NCBI GenBank assembly: GCA_030142905.1
Contig: JASJOG010000314.1
Location: forward strand, 123,501-187,500
DNA length: 64,000 nucleotides
Source: Heliopora coerulea
Taxonomy: Eukaryota; Cnidaria; Anthozoa; Scleralcyonacea; Helioporidae
Reading direction: 5' to 3'
The notes under the pieces are model-generated. The model was not told where the DNA came from. It did no database searches and worked only from the letters and a program-made list of their open reading frames with translations. Shown here piece after piece: positions 1 to 12,400 of the stretch. Both the position numbers and the translations under genes were made by a program. Every line of letters begins with the position of its first letter. The first letter of the stretch is position 1.

Positions 1-761
1 ATTGATATTGAAAAAAAAAATTTACTGAAAGAGCTAACGAATCACCAACAACTCTATAAAAAACACAGGTCAGCGGTTGTTATCATTTGCAAAAGGACCC
101 ATAAATTTCAATGCTGACGCCATCCTTTTGGGGACAATTCTCGCAACCCAAACATGATGAGGCCAGGAAAACTTGATATTTATTATACGGCTGAGCCCAT
201 TTTCCGGTCCAAACGCAAAATTACGCATCCTAATTGGTTGCTTGACGGTCCAAGATTTTACGATTTTGGATCGGTCCAATAAGCTTTTTGCTCTGGACCG
301 GTAAGTTTTTGCGGGAAAATCTTCGAATTCATTTTAGAAAATTTAAGGAGAATTAAGTATCTTAAATGGAAAACTCCTGATAATAAAACGTGCTAGAACA
401 CTAGAATTGTTGTTGTTTAAAGCTGAAAGTAATAAAAGCAGAATAAATTAATGTTTGATTGGTGGAAACAGGAAGCAAAACGAACAAGTTAGGGATAAGG
501 CAAAGTTTGTAAACAGCAACATCTAACGACGAGAACCCATTTAAGTGACTCTTGCCGCGACCTTGCTTTAATTATGAAGTAGACTGTAAAGTTACTGCAA
601 TCATGTAGCAAGCGAGCCAACCCCCTCTATCGAGATCCCGGCTGGCGTCAACCAGGATTCCGCTTCACCGGGCTGACTTTTTCCCATATGATCACTCTGA
701 ACCGGGCTAGTCTGGCGACTATTTCACTGCGCACGCGCCGTAAATGATAAATGTGAACTCC

Positions 762-1375
762 GTCCAGTGAATTCGTTTTCCATATCTGGAATGGTAACTC
801 CCAGTCATTTGCTTGGCGAAAAAAAGAAGCCAAGATGGCTGCCCATGGAGGGAAATTTTGGACGTCAGTTTCAGTCCTCTTCGCGGACTTGTAGGTCAGT
901 TCGAGTCCTTTACACGATTTTAATCTTCAGTTTTTGTTTGGTTCGGCTTCGAAAACATTCACAATCATGGAAGAAGTGCACAAGATGAAATATTACTTGA
1001 CCAGTTTTACATATTCGAGTGTTCAAAGGGATTCATTATTACCGTATGGCTTGAGAACTGTCCTAAATTGTCTAAAGATGGTAAACTAACGGCAAAAGAA
1101 GGACGTGCATTTAGTAGTTTCCTCAAGTAATTTTTGGAAACCGTTTTATCAGGTTTCTCGTCAGTTTGGTAATTTATTTGCGTGAAAATATATAACCTGT
1201 AACTCGGTTTGACTTTGTAGAAATATATTTGAAATTCTTAAACTCATTTCTATCTATTGAAGATATGTTTTGTGTGTGTTTCCAAAGAAAACTCTTCAAA
1301 AATATAAAAAGTCGCGTGGAAGACTAAAACTGACGTACAAAATTGCCCTGCATGAGCGGCCATCTTGGCTTCACT
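762..1375. mobile_element. Non-autonomous TIR DNA element, family 1, copy 1
   Basis: About 610 bp closely resembling 17275-17979 along its length. Shared marks include CCATATCTGGAAT near the left end, AAGATGGC plus TTTTGGACGTCAGTTT inside it, and an inverted match at the right (AAACTGACGT, then GCGGCCATCTTGGC). The left terminal repeat is present, but the right outermost repeat seen in copy 2 is missing or diverged. It has no coding capacity. A second, weaker inverted pair (about 605-650 and 1425-1480, AGCGAGCCAACCC against GGCTGGCTCACT) suggests it sits inside another element. Confidence 0.7.
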
Positions 1376-3089
1376 GGCCCGGGTTAAACGAGATTACTTT
1401 CTCATATGATCGCAGAGAATATGTCAGCGGTTAACCGAGGCAGTTCGGTTAGCCGGGCTGGCTCACTCCATGTGAGCAGTCCCTAACAACGGGGAAGAAA
1501 ACCATACCAAAGCTATCCACTAAATCCCTCACAGTATTAATCTCGTTTGCTCGATCCGTATCAAAAATATTTGCATTCGGTTTTTTTTTTTTTCTCACAG
1601 ACTTCGCTCCTTACTTTTGTGTACGCCTTCCATCACAGTTACTAAGTATTTAATATATACTGGTGGTTCAGCCACCTTAACGCAACTCTAAATGAATGAC
1701 TGATAACAGATAATTATTCTGTTCATTTTCACATGAGCTGGACACAATCGATAAGCAGATAGTATGAGATAATAAATTAAAATTCATTAACATAATATAA
1801 TTCGATTTAAATATTTAAAAGATGGCATGCAGTCTCACACTCAAGAACATCTACACTACGTGCGTCGACACGAAATTGCTCTCACTGGTCACAACGAAAT
1901 TTCAAACTCAATCTGAAGACAACGATGCATTATTAGAGAAATGGCTAATGATATGGCGAGCTCCATTGAGTTATGGATGCAGGCGGGAAGTTAGGAGAGC
2001 ATGAAAAAAGCGAAAGAGTTGTTCGAGGAGATAGCCGAGAGGTACTCTAGATTTTTGAGTGGCCTCTCACTAAAGCAGCACAAGTGCTCATCCACATAAG
2101 CAGCAGTAGTGCTTCAACACATTTTATTATTAGGAATTTTTCACTGTGTGTACCTAATTCTCCTAAAATTTCATTGAAATCAGCTCCGACATTTTGCCGC
2201 CAAAACTTATACGTAGCTACGTAGGTCCGGAAGAAAAATTGTCCTGGAGCGAGCGGTCAAATATCGTAAAATATCAGAGTGTTCAGCAACCAATCAGCAT
2301 GCGTAATTCTGGGTACGAACAGAAAAACAAGCTCAGCTAAATAAACAACATTCTTAGGAGCGCCCACTTTATTAATTATAACAACAGAAGGCGAGGACTT
2401 CTAGTCAGTTGAAAAGGCGCAATACACATGTAAATAGTCACTTTCTTTCATATCGCTGCGCGCGTGGTGCTAGAAAGGAAGGGGCATCCAAAAACAACTT
2501 ATAAGAAACTGCACGAGTTGACTTACGACTTAATTTTTAGGTACAGTACTTAATTGTTTTCTCTCATGCACAATGGACATGTCCAGACGACTTAATTCTC
2601 AGTATGTTATCGTCAATTTCATGTTTTGCAGGCCGCATTACTAGGTTTTGAAACTATCTCACGAGCCGCAGAAAATTGGGCCCACATGTTATCTACACTA
2701 ATTCATTAACAGCAGTTCACGTGGATAAGAAGCCGTGCGACATTCCAGAAACGTAGCCAGTGGAGGGCAGAGAAAGCAGTTTGCTCCCCTGAGGGATGGA
2801 AAGGGAGAAAATCAAGACGAAAATGAGTAGGAACAAGACAAAAAGGAAGCAGGGGAGAAAAAAGGTGCGGGAGAAGCACGAAGATGTAGACGAAAAATGT
2901 TGGACAAGAAAGTCAAACATTGCATTCACAGGGCTATCACTAATGTTTGTATGTTAGATATATGGGAGCTTGGAAATATCTTAAGATGATAAGTGAATTC
3001 CCTCTAGATTCCCTCTTCTTTCCGTTGCACCGTTATAGGATGATTCATAACCTGATAAGAATTAGCTACAGTACATAGAGCAAGAAACA

Positions 3090-3244
3090 AATTCCAAAAT
3101 ACAACATCCTGAAGACTTAAGTAAAAACAAGACAAATGTAAACGGTAATATTTCGACCTTGAAGGTTTGACCGTTTACATTCGTCCTGTTTTTACTTAAA
3201 TCTTCAAGCAAATCTTAAGTCTTCAAGATGTTATTTTTTGGAGT
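3090..3244. repeat. Imperfect hairpin element
   Basis: Arms such as AAGTAAAAACAAGACAAATG and its near-complement CGTCCTGTTTTTACTT face each other around 3158. Outer arms (CCAAAATACAACATC against GATGTTATTTTTTGG) flank them. It looks like a small fold-back MITE with no coding content. Confidence 0.7.
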
Positions 3245-3754
3245 TTGATTCTAGCTCTATTTCCTTAAATTGTCGGCCGGTAATGGTTTTACCTACAATA
3301 AGTTAACCTATCTATGTAAACTCGGGAGAAATATTACTGGCCTTAAGAAAGGGAATGTAGATATCGATTCCCGTTAACCATGGATTCCAACGGCGTTCCA
3401 CAATTACCGGGACAGAGGTAGATTTTTGCCCCCTGGAAAGCCAAGGCTGCCCACGCCACTGTGATATTCAAGGGATTGTTCAAGGGATTGATATTCAATC
3501 ATTGCGTTTAACATTGTTTAGTTGTCAATAACGCTTCTGTTACAGTAGCGAACTTTTCTGGTCCATTAAAGAGACTAACAAGAATTAATCAAACAAAAGC
3601 CAAGCGTACAATGTACTGTATTGTAGACTCACATTTTTAAAACTAAAATCATGAAGCAACTGTTTAGAATTATGATATGATATATTTGGGCTGATTTTGG
3701 CACATCATTCAAAAACCATGCGGTTTTTATATTTTCTTCAACTGTTTTGAAAAA

Positions 3755-4288
3755 GTTATTCATAAATTAGTGCTGCTCCCATCAGTTCATATCCATAATC
3801 GATTAATCGCTGTCAACAATCGATTAATATCGATTAATCGTACTGAATAAATTAAATCACGACCCGTCCACAGTGGTTTGTCTCTTCAACGAAAGGGGTA
3901 TGCTTTAATGTTTTTAAAGTTTCGAAATTTTCCAGTAGAAAAACTCAAGTAAAAAACGTATATAATATAATTATATACACAGAGAAATAGGCTAAATAAA
4001 GAAATATGCACTTTGACTGTCTACATATTGTTTTCACTCAAAAATAACAGTGCATCAACAACGGCTGGCTTAAGTGCTGCACACTTCTTTGACCACAATT
4101 GACTACAATGAGAGCGCAAGAATGTTATCTTTTCGCATTTTTTTTTTTTAATTCCAGAAAGAAAGTTCAGGTGAATATCATGCTGTGCGTGGTTGCTGTC
4201 GATGATCTGATTATTTTTAAGAATAATCGATTGCCAAAAAAATAATCGATTAATCGATTAATCGGGAGCAGCATTATCATAAATAACT
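3755..4288. mobile_element. MITE with TIRs and ATCGATTAATCG subrepeats
   Basis: The ends are GTTATTCATAAATTAG plus TGCTGCTCCC on the left and GGGAGCAGCA plus ATAAATAAC on the right. Just inside both ends are repeated ATCGATTAATCG units (3796-3840 and 4222-4264). This is typical of a non-autonomous DNA transposon. The internal sequence is AT-rich and non-coding. Confidence 0.75.
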
Positions 4289-4299
4289 ACATTTTCAAG

Positions 4300-4470
4300 G
4301 ATGGCTGCTTTTTTTGACCACCTTCTGCTTGTTGAACCAGCACCTTAGCTTGCCACTGGAACCTCAATAGTTCAGTGGTCACAGCATGTCATTGATCACC
4401 AGAAGGTTGCAAGTTCAATACCTCTCTGGGGCCCAACAATAGTTTTTCTGGGTAAATGAGGTTGACAAAT
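4300..4470 (+). mobile_element. tRNA-headed SINE, family A, degraded copy
   Basis: Matches the SINE copies at 10378-10565, 25975-26165 and 54270-54375. Shared segments are GCACCTTAGCTTGCCA, a degenerate A box (CTCAATAGTTCAGTGGTCAC), ATTGATCACCAGAAGGTTGC, a B-box-like GTTCAATACC and the tail TTTTTCTGGGTAAATGAGGT. The A and B boxes are eroded, so it is an old copy. Confidence 0.7.
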
Positions 4471-5038
4471 GACCACATAACAACTGATTTGTAAATACTT
4501 TATCCAAGAAATTTGCAATGTGCAGTCCATTTGTCAAAGCAGGATGTCAGAAGTTCAGTGGCCAAGCATAGCCCTTTTTCCAGGTACACTACATATACTG
4601 CAATTTAGTTTTTGTCTTTTTTCTACAAATCTTAAAGTTTCTTTTTTAACTCCTCAGATCTGGCACTTGGGCTAGCGTAAGGATTTGAGTTAGGTTTAAG
4701 GTTCACAAGAGATTCCTCAGGTGCAAACCTTAATCTTGTTATAAATATAAGTGCTCAGCAAAATACACAAAGTAAAGCCATAAAGAAGTAACAAGCCAAT
4801 TAAACTTTGTTATTTCTTTATGGCTCTACTTCATGTTTTTTACTTGGCACTGATATTTATTACAAGGTCAAGTTTAAGGTGGTACACAGTACATGAAAAA
4901 TACCTAAAAACAGAGGCTGTGCACCCTAGAATTTCATAAGATGGGCCTTGAATTATTGAATTTTAATTTGAATTGTTATCAGGAACAAGCTAGAAATAGC
5001 AGGATTCAGCTATCAGTATTTGTGATGTTATTACTTAC

Positions 5039-5186
5039 TTTTGATGTCTTTTGGTAAACACCAAATACAACCACCAATGTCAATAAGTACAGCAAAGCAA
5101 ATAAATACTGGGCTGTCCTTAAATCACTTCCTTTACTGGTTATGTAGTATAAACCACTGAAAATATACACAAATCCAGCTGGATAA
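5039..5186 (-). CDS. ALG3: ALG3 exon 3
   Basis: 148 bp with acceptor TTTCAG and donor GTAAGT, ending in phase 0. It encodes [20 protein letters not shown] followed by a hydrophobic helix ending VYQKTSK. The next family block (VPPFVFF-like, then the RLFND-like motif) was not found between 1 and 5038, so intron 3 probably extends past the left edge. Confidence 0.93.
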
Positions 5187-8100
5187 CTGAAAGAATAATC
5201 ATATGATAAATGGACATGACATGAATACTAAAGAAATGAGTGAATTAACTTTACCAATAATAACAAACAGCATGTTGTAGGTCCCTCACAATCCTTATTA
5301 ATATTAGAGTATCCTGATTTAGTATAAATAGCTAGGCCATATCTGGCTCTTCATTATACAGTATCATTCAGGGAATAACAAAAACAATGTCAAATTGTGT
5401 CAAAAAAATGGGCAAGTACCACATAATAAAAGCAATGTGAGTCTCCATAAATTTATTGGACCAGAACTTACAGTTGTTAGTTATTGTACAGTAGAACCTG
5501 TATATAATAGCCACCCTCGAGACTTTAGAAACTGACTGCTTAACACAGATGGCCCCTTAATACAGGATTGCCAAATGCCAAGGCAAATTATGAAGGCTGC
5601 GGATCACTTCTTGAACACAATCAGACACAAGAAAATACCACATGAAAAGGTATGTGGCTTTGGGTTTCCATTCAAGGGTGGCTGCTTATTACAGGTAAAA
5701 AGAACTAATAAAGACAGACATGGGACTGCTAAAGAGTGGCCACAGCTGCTTAATAGAGGTGGACACTTAATACAGGTAAAAACTGCTGTGTTTGTATGGG
5801 CAAAAATTTGGGACTTTGAAAACTGGCTGCTTAATAGAGGGTGGCCACCTAATACAGGCCTGTTATATATAGGTTTGATAGTATTTTAAATTTGGATTAG
5901 TTATGATGTTATAATCTCACTGAGCAAGAAAATTTACAGTGTGTGGGTATTCTGCAAGTGAAAATTAAAATTAATAGTACCGGTATTCTGGTCCACTAGG
6001 CAACTGGATTTGTACATTTTTCTTCTCTATACTGCTATTGCTGAAATTCCTTCATTATACTCATTATATAGGCAAATCAACCGTTAAGCATGTTTTCAGT
6101 GGTTATACTGTACATACCACTAAGGGCCACAAATGGGTCCAAGCTTCAATCATTATGAAAGCTTTTTAATACAGGGACAAATCAAGCTTCAATTCTTTAC
6201 TAGATATGATGGAAAAGCTACCATATTTAAATAAAATAAACAAACAAATAAATCTTACAACTGCATGAGTTGACAACTACCTGATCTTACATCAGGTGTT
6301 ATACCACTATGAATCCATTCAGCTCTTGTTCCCTTTCTAGTTATTCTGATTGTTAGATGCACTGACTTAGCATACTGTATCAACACATTTTAAAATAAAC
6401 TTGAAAAACTGGTCAAGTACAGTTTGGTGGATATATGTCCTGAACTAATTAACTGGCAATCACAAGCTTAACTCACTTAGCTATAATCCTAATCCTAGAT
6501 GTACCCCTAACTCTTACCTAACCCATAATGCAGAACCTAACCCTAAAAGGTCAGTGGGTTGTGTTTGTCTAATACTCTGCACTCTTGAAAAACTTCATAA
6601 CTTTTAAGGGCTTCTGGCATTTGATCTCTAAGTAGGAGAGGATGTATGGTCAACATACTCTGATCTCTTGATTCCTACTATTACTTACTGTCTCATACAA
6701 TCAGTCTTTAACTTTTTCAATCTCTATTGCACTACTTTTGAGAGCCAACCTCCTAAGTCAGTGATATACAATACATGTATAGCAGCTACTGTGGTACATA
6801 TTTACTTACACTAAAGGTCCTGTTGCTCCCTTTAGTTGCACATAATCAAATGTTCCATTCAAGAAACCTTCAACTTCCTGCATGTAGGCTTCCCAATCAA
6901 TTTCAGTATCTGAAAAGGAACATCTTTGTAGTTTTCAAAACATTTATGATGCAGAGCTTGCATGTTTCAAACTTATTTAATCAGTGCAATTCTGCAAGGA
7001 GCCAAGAATAATATCACAAATATGTCTGGAAATCCTAAGTAAATTAATACCAACACATTTTCCCTACAGAGTTACATGTACTTTAGGACTCTTTGTTTTG
7101 ATAAAATCCTTAGTCACCAGAGTAAAAACTTAAACTGTAAGTTGCTATTCAAGGTGGTTGCACAAACTAAGAGATATAAAGATCCACACTCTCCTTTTTC
7201 TTTCCTTAAATATTTTCCTCCATGAATTGACCTTTAATCAGACTCAGTTGTCACCCTTCAATTGTGTAATCTACCTTTATTTCAATTTGGAGGTGCTAGT
7301 ATCAGTGTTAGTGCATACATATCTCATCACTGTGACTAGGTTCAATTACAGGTCCATGTAGTTAGCTGATTAAAGTTACTTTGGCCACATGTGAGAAGAG
7401 GGTTGTCCACTTTCACTCTACTAAGGTCTGGAGGTTTCTCCAGGTACTTTACAGTAGTTCCTCCTGTAATAACACTGGACCCTATGAGGGGTGGCTCTTA
7501 CTGAACCTCTACGGAGAAAAGCTCAGCTAGTTGAAAGAGTTATTCATTATAAACCAGGCTACATTTCTCGTGGCCAAAACTGGAGACCTCAAGCATGGAG
7601 TTAGGTAACTTGTTGGCATAAATGTGTATGATTGCTTGGCTCAGCATGTTTATGTTGGTTGTAAAGTAAAAGAAAGAACAATATCCCAACAAGGTCGGTC
7701 ATTATGGTGTTTATTGTATGGAACACAAAAGTGGGCAGCAAATCTGAGTTCTTTAATAATTATTTAAGGAGTCAGGCTTGGCTGCATGCCATACGTCCTA
7801 AAATTAATAAAAACAGTGAGTTTTTTTGTTGGGAAATTACGTTCTTGGTGTACACAGAGCGACAATCGGCGTATCTCCGGCGTGAGGTTCACATGGAATG
7901 CACCCTGGAGTATACCGTAAATAAAGTTACAGTATTATTATTTATTAACACTACCTTCATAATTCTAACTTTAAATACTACATAGAGAGTAATAATTCTT
8001 ATTTACCGCATCATAGCCATGGGAATTTTTTATGGTCACCTTTTACCATGGACTGAAAGGATTGATCAGAGTAACATGAGATCAAGACGTTTGCTCAACT

Positions 8101-8293
8101 AAAAGAACACTAACTTACACTTTACTTTCCATATGACGAGAACGTTTATACCAACTTCTGCTAACCAAAGCACTATAGCCACGATCCAAGTACAGCTGGG
8201 GTCGATAAGTGCCATTTCAGTCAAGTTATATAAATTACTTACAGTTAAATCCTTGCAAATTTTACTACTCTTTTTCTTTCGAACGACCGCCAT
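5039..8293 (-). CDS. ALG3: ALG3 alpha-1,3-mannosyltransferase, 5' part (3 exons, continues off left edge)
   Basis: Dol-P-Man:Man5GlcNAc2-PP-Dol alpha-1,3-mannosyltransferase, a multi-span ER membrane enzyme that adds the first lumenal mannose to the lipid-linked N-glycan precursor. Three exons are visible on the minus strand: complement of 8119-8293, 6810-6909 and 5039-5186. Their phases join cleanly and every junction is GT-AG. The joined 140 residues run from a basic N-terminus through a first membrane helix ([20 protein letters not shown]) into the family hallmark [19 protein letters not shown], then [18 protein letters not shown] and a second helix. I chose the start at 8293 because AAAGATGGCG gives a good initiation context and the length matches the family; the frame stays open upstream to 8389 but that part looks unlike ALG3. 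About two thirds of the enzyme is missing and should lie left of position 1, behind a long intron. No disabling change is seen. Identification is from recalled family sequence, with high confidence. Confidence 0.93.
5487..5883. mobile_element. pogo/Tigger-like MITE
   Basis: Begins TACAGTAGAACCTGTATATA and ends in an imperfect inverse (TATATATAGGTTTGATAGTA), the terminal style of pogo-type Tc1/mariner elements with TA ends. The interior carries several copies of a GGCTGCTTAATAGAGG / GGCCACCTAATACAGG unit. A 104-codon open frame at 5575-5889 arises from these repeats and is not a gene. It lies in ALG3 intron 2. Confidence 0.7.
5884..6809. other. Remainder of ALG3 intron 2
   Basis: AT-rich intronic sequence. 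The only structure seen is a short run of CCTAA-type motifs around 6480-6560, telomere-like but too degenerate to call. No exon or RNA gene is recognised. Confidence 0.6.
6810..6909 (-). CDS. ALG3: ALG3 exon 2
   Basis: 100 bp with acceptor TTTTCAG and donor GTAAGT. It encodes the lumenal acidic loop [19 protein letters not shown] and then [13 protein letters not shown]. This stretch carries the invariant Asp/Glu motif expected near the active site of this GT-C family. It is the strongest single identifier of ALG3 here. Confidence 0.95.
7310..7545 (+). mobile_element. SINE family B, plus-strand copy
   Basis: Shares GTTACTTTGGCCACATGTGAGAAG-like sequence, GTTGTCCA, GGTTTCTCC and TATGAGGGGTGGCTCTTACTG with the reverse complements of 11025-11225 and 34985-35225. 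The head (near 7325-7350) holds an eroded B-box-like GGTTCAATTAC. It lies in ALG3 intron 1. Confidence 0.65.
8119..8293 (-). CDS. ALG3: ALG3 exon 1 (coding)
   Basis: 58 codons plus one base. It encodes a lysine-rich cytosolic start and the first membrane segment, ending IWKVK. The donor GTAAGT lies at complement 8113-8118. The split codon is completed by exon 2 to give the tyrosine before TEIDW. Confidence 0.92.
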
Positions 8294-9198
8294 CTTTAAA
8301 TTCAGAATGATTATGATCAATCTTGCAGGATTCCTTCCGTAAGTTCCGTAAACTTCCGGAAATAGTATGAGCGAGTAGAATACAATCATACGTCAAAAAG
8401 ACACAACGACGAAGGACCAGTGAAGTACTATATCTTTATATTTGTTTCTTTTTAGAATAGCTAGCCAGCGTCGCAGCCCGACTTTTCAACCGGAGTTTCA
8501 CCCGGGAGAAAATCCAGGTGAAAAAAGAGAAAGTAGTCGGCACCAGAACGGAACCACTGAGAACTGGTAATCGTGTAGAGATTGGGACTGGAAAATTAAG
8601 TATTTTGTTTACTTGATAACTTTTCGGAAAAACTCGTTGGGGTTTAGGTTAAAACATGACTAGAAGTAATATGTCAACTGTTAGGACTAGGATTAGAGTT
8701 AGGATTTGAGTTAGGACTAGGATTAGCGTTAGGATTCGGGTTAAGATTAAGATTCTAACCCTAATCCTAACTCTAATCCTAACTCTAATCCTAACTCTAA
8801 TCCTAACTCCAATCCTAACCCTAATCCTAATCTTAGCAGTTGACGTGTTATTCCTCGTGACATTTTAACTTAAACCCCAACGATTTTTTTTCAAAATGTT
8901 GTCAGATAAATAGAATATTTATTTTTCCAGTCCCAGTCTCCACGTGATTACCTGGTCTTAGTGGTTATGTTCTAGTGCCGACCGGCCTTTCGACGCAGGG
9001 TAAGATTAGCTTGCATTGACCGAATTTCGAAGTCCTCAATATCATTTAACGACTACTCAATACGCCCTAAACCATTTTTCAATGTTCCCTATTACCTTAC
9101 AATTTTTGCATCTAATTTTCCAATTCCCTATAAAACCATTTCAATTACGAATACTTTTGACGGATTTTGTGACTTTGAAAATAGTAGAGATACCAAGG

Positions 9199-9235
<37 letters not shown>

Positions 9236-9391
9236 GAAAGCTTCGAAGTCCTTTCAGCCTCTGTGTCTATACCACAGCCGTCGATAACATAGCAAGATTT
9301 TATCATACTATGAGCAAATAGTACCAGTACGTCTCTTTCTGACGGATGGGAAACAGTTACAACTCATACCATTTTCTATCGAGTGAGCAAT
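8294..9391. promoter_or_regulatory. Head-to-head upstream region of ALG3 and the folate-receptor-like gene
   Basis: ALG3 (minus) starts at 8293 and the folate-receptor-like coding start (plus) is 9392, leaving about 1.1 kb. Promoters and 5' UTRs for both genes must lie here if no upstream non-coding exon exists. The stretch contains the fold-back element at 8535-8982 and a poly-T run at about 9201-9230. No core promoter element can be assigned with confidence. Confidence 0.45.
8535..8982. mobile_element. Fold-back element with telomere-like repeat core
   Basis: Left arm GTCGGCACCAGAACGGAACC, then ATTGGGACTGGAAAA and TTGGGGTTTAGGTTAAAA, mirrored by the right arm TTTTAACTTAAACCCCAA, then TTTTCCAGTCCCAG and GTGCCGAC. 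The centre (8682-8842) is an inverted pair of degenerate 12-base units of the form GGATTAGAGTTA facing TAACTCTAATCC. It lies in the shared upstream region of ALG3 and the folate-receptor-like gene, 242 bp upstream of the ALG3 start codon. Confidence 0.8.
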
Positions 9392-9491
9392 ATGGTAGAA
9401 GTCTATGACTATCTATTTTGGTTGTTGTGTGTTACGCAGCTTTCTCTCCATGAATGTCAGAACACTAGACCAGGTCCTTGTTCGTATTTTG
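9392..9491 (+). CDS. Folate-receptor-like exon 1 (signal peptide)
   Basis: ATG at 9392, then 33 codons plus one base, with donor GTAAGT at 9492. It encodes the leader and HECQNTRPGPCSYF. The G at 9491 joins GT of exon 2 to make glycine. The same frame at the CAG at 9437-9439 is also a possible splice acceptor, but the direct reading from ATG 9392 gives a good leader. Confidence 0.7.
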
Positions 9492-12400
9492 GTAAGTAAA
9501 GCTAGTAAAATTCATCCGGTGCAATGAGTGACATCTTCGAAGTTATAAATCAGCATATTTTAGGAATTTTGATAGCTTTGAGCTTGTCTTGATCGTTCGA
9601 ATTACTGTATGTGGACAGGATTCCTGTACGAAAAAGCGACGGCGGAGTAACGTTACAATATCGTCCCAACGTAATCGCGGCATTGTGTGAACGCAGTCTG
9701 AGGATGGAGGTTTCACGGGTTTTCGGCTCGGTGTTGACTATACACGCAAAAACGCAAGCCTTATACTGCATCAGGACAGATAATAAACTCCGTTAAAAAA
9801 AATAGCGACCCCTGACGACTGCATGAGTGCAGTAAAGTATGTCAACATTATTAATTAAGTAAACAGATATCTCGAGAAAATCTACAGGACTTTCATTTTT
9901 GCATTGTCTGAATACAGTACTTCTCCATGGGAAAGAAAGGATTGCAAAGTCCTCATTACTAAAGTCCAGCAAATCTATACACATGACTTGATAAAAATGT
10001 TTCATAAATATTATAGTATAGTATTCCACGTACTTTGTTTTTAATTTAAAAGAACTTCTTGCAAATAGCTTGAAGCTTTGCTCATTTACATATCAAACAA
10101 AGACAAGAAAAAAAGATTAGCCATGCAGTAAAAATGGTGTTGTTACAAGTAGCAAATGCTATTCCATTTAATAATCCAGATCCATCCAATTTCTCTTATT
10201 TAATTATTTTGTATAAAGAACACAAACTTCAATATTGACTCTGTCATTTTTCATGAATTAAAGCTAATAAATTTAAGCTAATTAATTAAAACTGCACAAA
10301 CTTTTTCATAGTAAATACAGCCACATGTACTGGAATACAATATATATATATATGTATATTGTATTAATAACATTATCAACATATCATGGCTGCCACTTTG
10401 GTTGCATTATGTCAAACTTGCACCTTAACTTGCCATCTTAGTCTTGGTAACTCAATGGTTAGAGCATCTCACTGGTCATCAGAAGGTTATGGGTTTGATC
10501 CCTGTCTGGGGCTCAGAAATTGTTTTTCTGAGCTTAGGGCTTGACAATTCTTCATCAATCATTCATTCAAGTTAGAATGCTTAATGCACCACCTACCAAA
10601 ATAGGTTGTTTTGTTTTGAAAAGATGTTCTTTTTAATGATTATTTCTTGTAAGAGAGAATTTGATAATATTTATTTCAATTTATGTTGTTACTAACATTC
10701 TTCATGAAAGATCCAAAGAGACATTGACTGCTTTTCTCAACTAACTGCAACTTTTTGAGTTATGCTGCTTTTATTGCAATCTGGAGATTCCTTTGATATT
10801 TTCATTAGAATAAGTGAAAACTGAAAGTTATACCCTCACACCATTTTTTTAATATTTTTTGGGGGGTAAGGACAGAATCTGCAAAGGGGGATCTAATATT
10901 TGCTTATTGAATAAAGCAACAGGTTGTAAACAATTCAGAGAGTATTGTGTTAAGACAACAGGCTATGCTATATTTCATCAGAATCTAACACCAATGCAAT
11001 AAGATATCAAGTAAGGTTCACTGTTAAGGGTCCACTCTTACTGTTGGAAGAAACTGGAGGACCAAGAGAAAACCTGCAATGCTTGGTAAGGTCAAACTGG
11101 ACAACACTCCTCGCACATTTAGTCAAGGTTATGTCAATCAGATTACTGCACAGAGCTGCAATCAAACCCCAGTCACAGTGATTAAAGATTTGTCCACTAC
11201 CACTGTGTTGCCATCATCCCAGGTCTGAACAAACCTGATATCAGAATGTGTGTTTTTATGTTTATGGTATATAAAGCAATGGCTATTTGTCCATTTTTGG
11301 GCCTTATGTTACTTGTGTTATTATTTAAGCACAGTCTACCTGTAAATGGTTCAAGTTAGTGACAGCATGAATGAAGGTGTTTGTTGTTGAAAGTATTTCT
11401 TGTGTATTGCATCATAAACTTTGCACCATGTATTTTCAATTGATATAACCAAAGTAATCTCTCATGTCATAAAGACTTTGTGTCTTTGGTTCTACATTGT
11501 CTTTTTCTTTCTTGCTTGAACCATTACAAATGTCATCAAAGTGAGTTCAATGATGCTGTCACTCACCCACATACTTGCAACTTTGATCTGCCAGCACCAT
11601 TCATTGTGGGAGCTGATACAGCATTTATTGGCACCCAGCAATGTTAGAGACATTTAAGACAAAGTACAGTTAGAATTGAAGCATGTTTGTTTCTCCAGCA
11701 TTTCAGGGGCCTGCACCTTTATCAAGAAGTACAATACAGTAATGATAAAGATTGCATATTTAGAGAAATATCAGAAAATGATATACAAAATATACAAACC
11801 ATGAGTGGGCGACAAGCTGACGTTTAGTAAAATTGTTTTAAAAATTTTATAAAAGTCAATGTCAAAACAATTTTGCAAGGTATATGCTACAGCAATTGTT
11901 CACCTCAGTGTCGGTTAATGTCCACCACTATTCACCTCTACTTCGATGAATAATTGTTTTACATCTAGCGAAATCTAGCGGTTTGCAGATCTGGAAGTCA
12001 TTAGTGACTGACTTAAACTCGTCCCAGGTTTAAATACATACCTTGCTCAGCCTTCTGAGCTCTAATGGCTCAATATATTGGCATTAAAAAAATGTGTGGA
12101 GAAGGGGGGAGGGGGGGGGGTTCGAGGTCCGTTTGGAGCTTATACTTTTTCAGAGTATTCGAGGCTTGACTAACCTTGAACAGCAAGAAACAACAACACA
12201 ATCTCTTTGACTGAACATTTTCTCTATTTATTCAATACTGTAGGTGGTGGCCGCACGCCGAAAGAAGCTTATAGTTTGTCTAACTGCACGTGGTATAAAG
12301 AAAATGCATGCTGTGAAAGAACAGAAGTTACTTCAGTGTTCAGCGAAATGCCAGCGTTGGCTACCAGTGACAAAGGATGTTACCATCGCATGAACTACCT

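Larger units (their letters stand above)
1..5038. other. Presumed ALG3 intron 3 / sequence without recognised exons
   Basis: No coding exon could be recognised on either strand. The stretch holds a TIR element near 762-1375 inside a wider degenerate inverted repeat (about 605-1480), a hairpin at 3090-3244, a TIR element at 3755-4288 and a SINE at 4300-4470. Between 1480 and 3080, and over 1-600, I see only AT-rich unique sequence with short unsupported open frames. Confidence 0.6.
9492..12243. other. Intron of the folate-receptor-like gene
   Basis: 2.75 kb containing SINE A (10378-10565), SINE B (11025-11225), a TATATA run near 10341-10360 and a G-rich run near 12101-12120. No exon is recognised between the two coding exons. 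Confidence 0.6.

Noticed and set aside
1822..2004. 60-codon plus-strand open frame
   Set aside because: Short, no recognisable domain, no supporting splice context or neighbours.
5575..5889. 104-codon plus-strand open frame with repeated LLNRGG / LLYIG-type text
   Set aside because: Lies within a pogo-like MITE and is made from its internal repeat unit; ALG3 exons flank it on the opposite strand.
8294..8389. Upstream extension of ALG3 to an ATG at 8389
   Set aside because: The added residues do not resemble ALG3, and the ATG at 8293 has a better context and family-like length.
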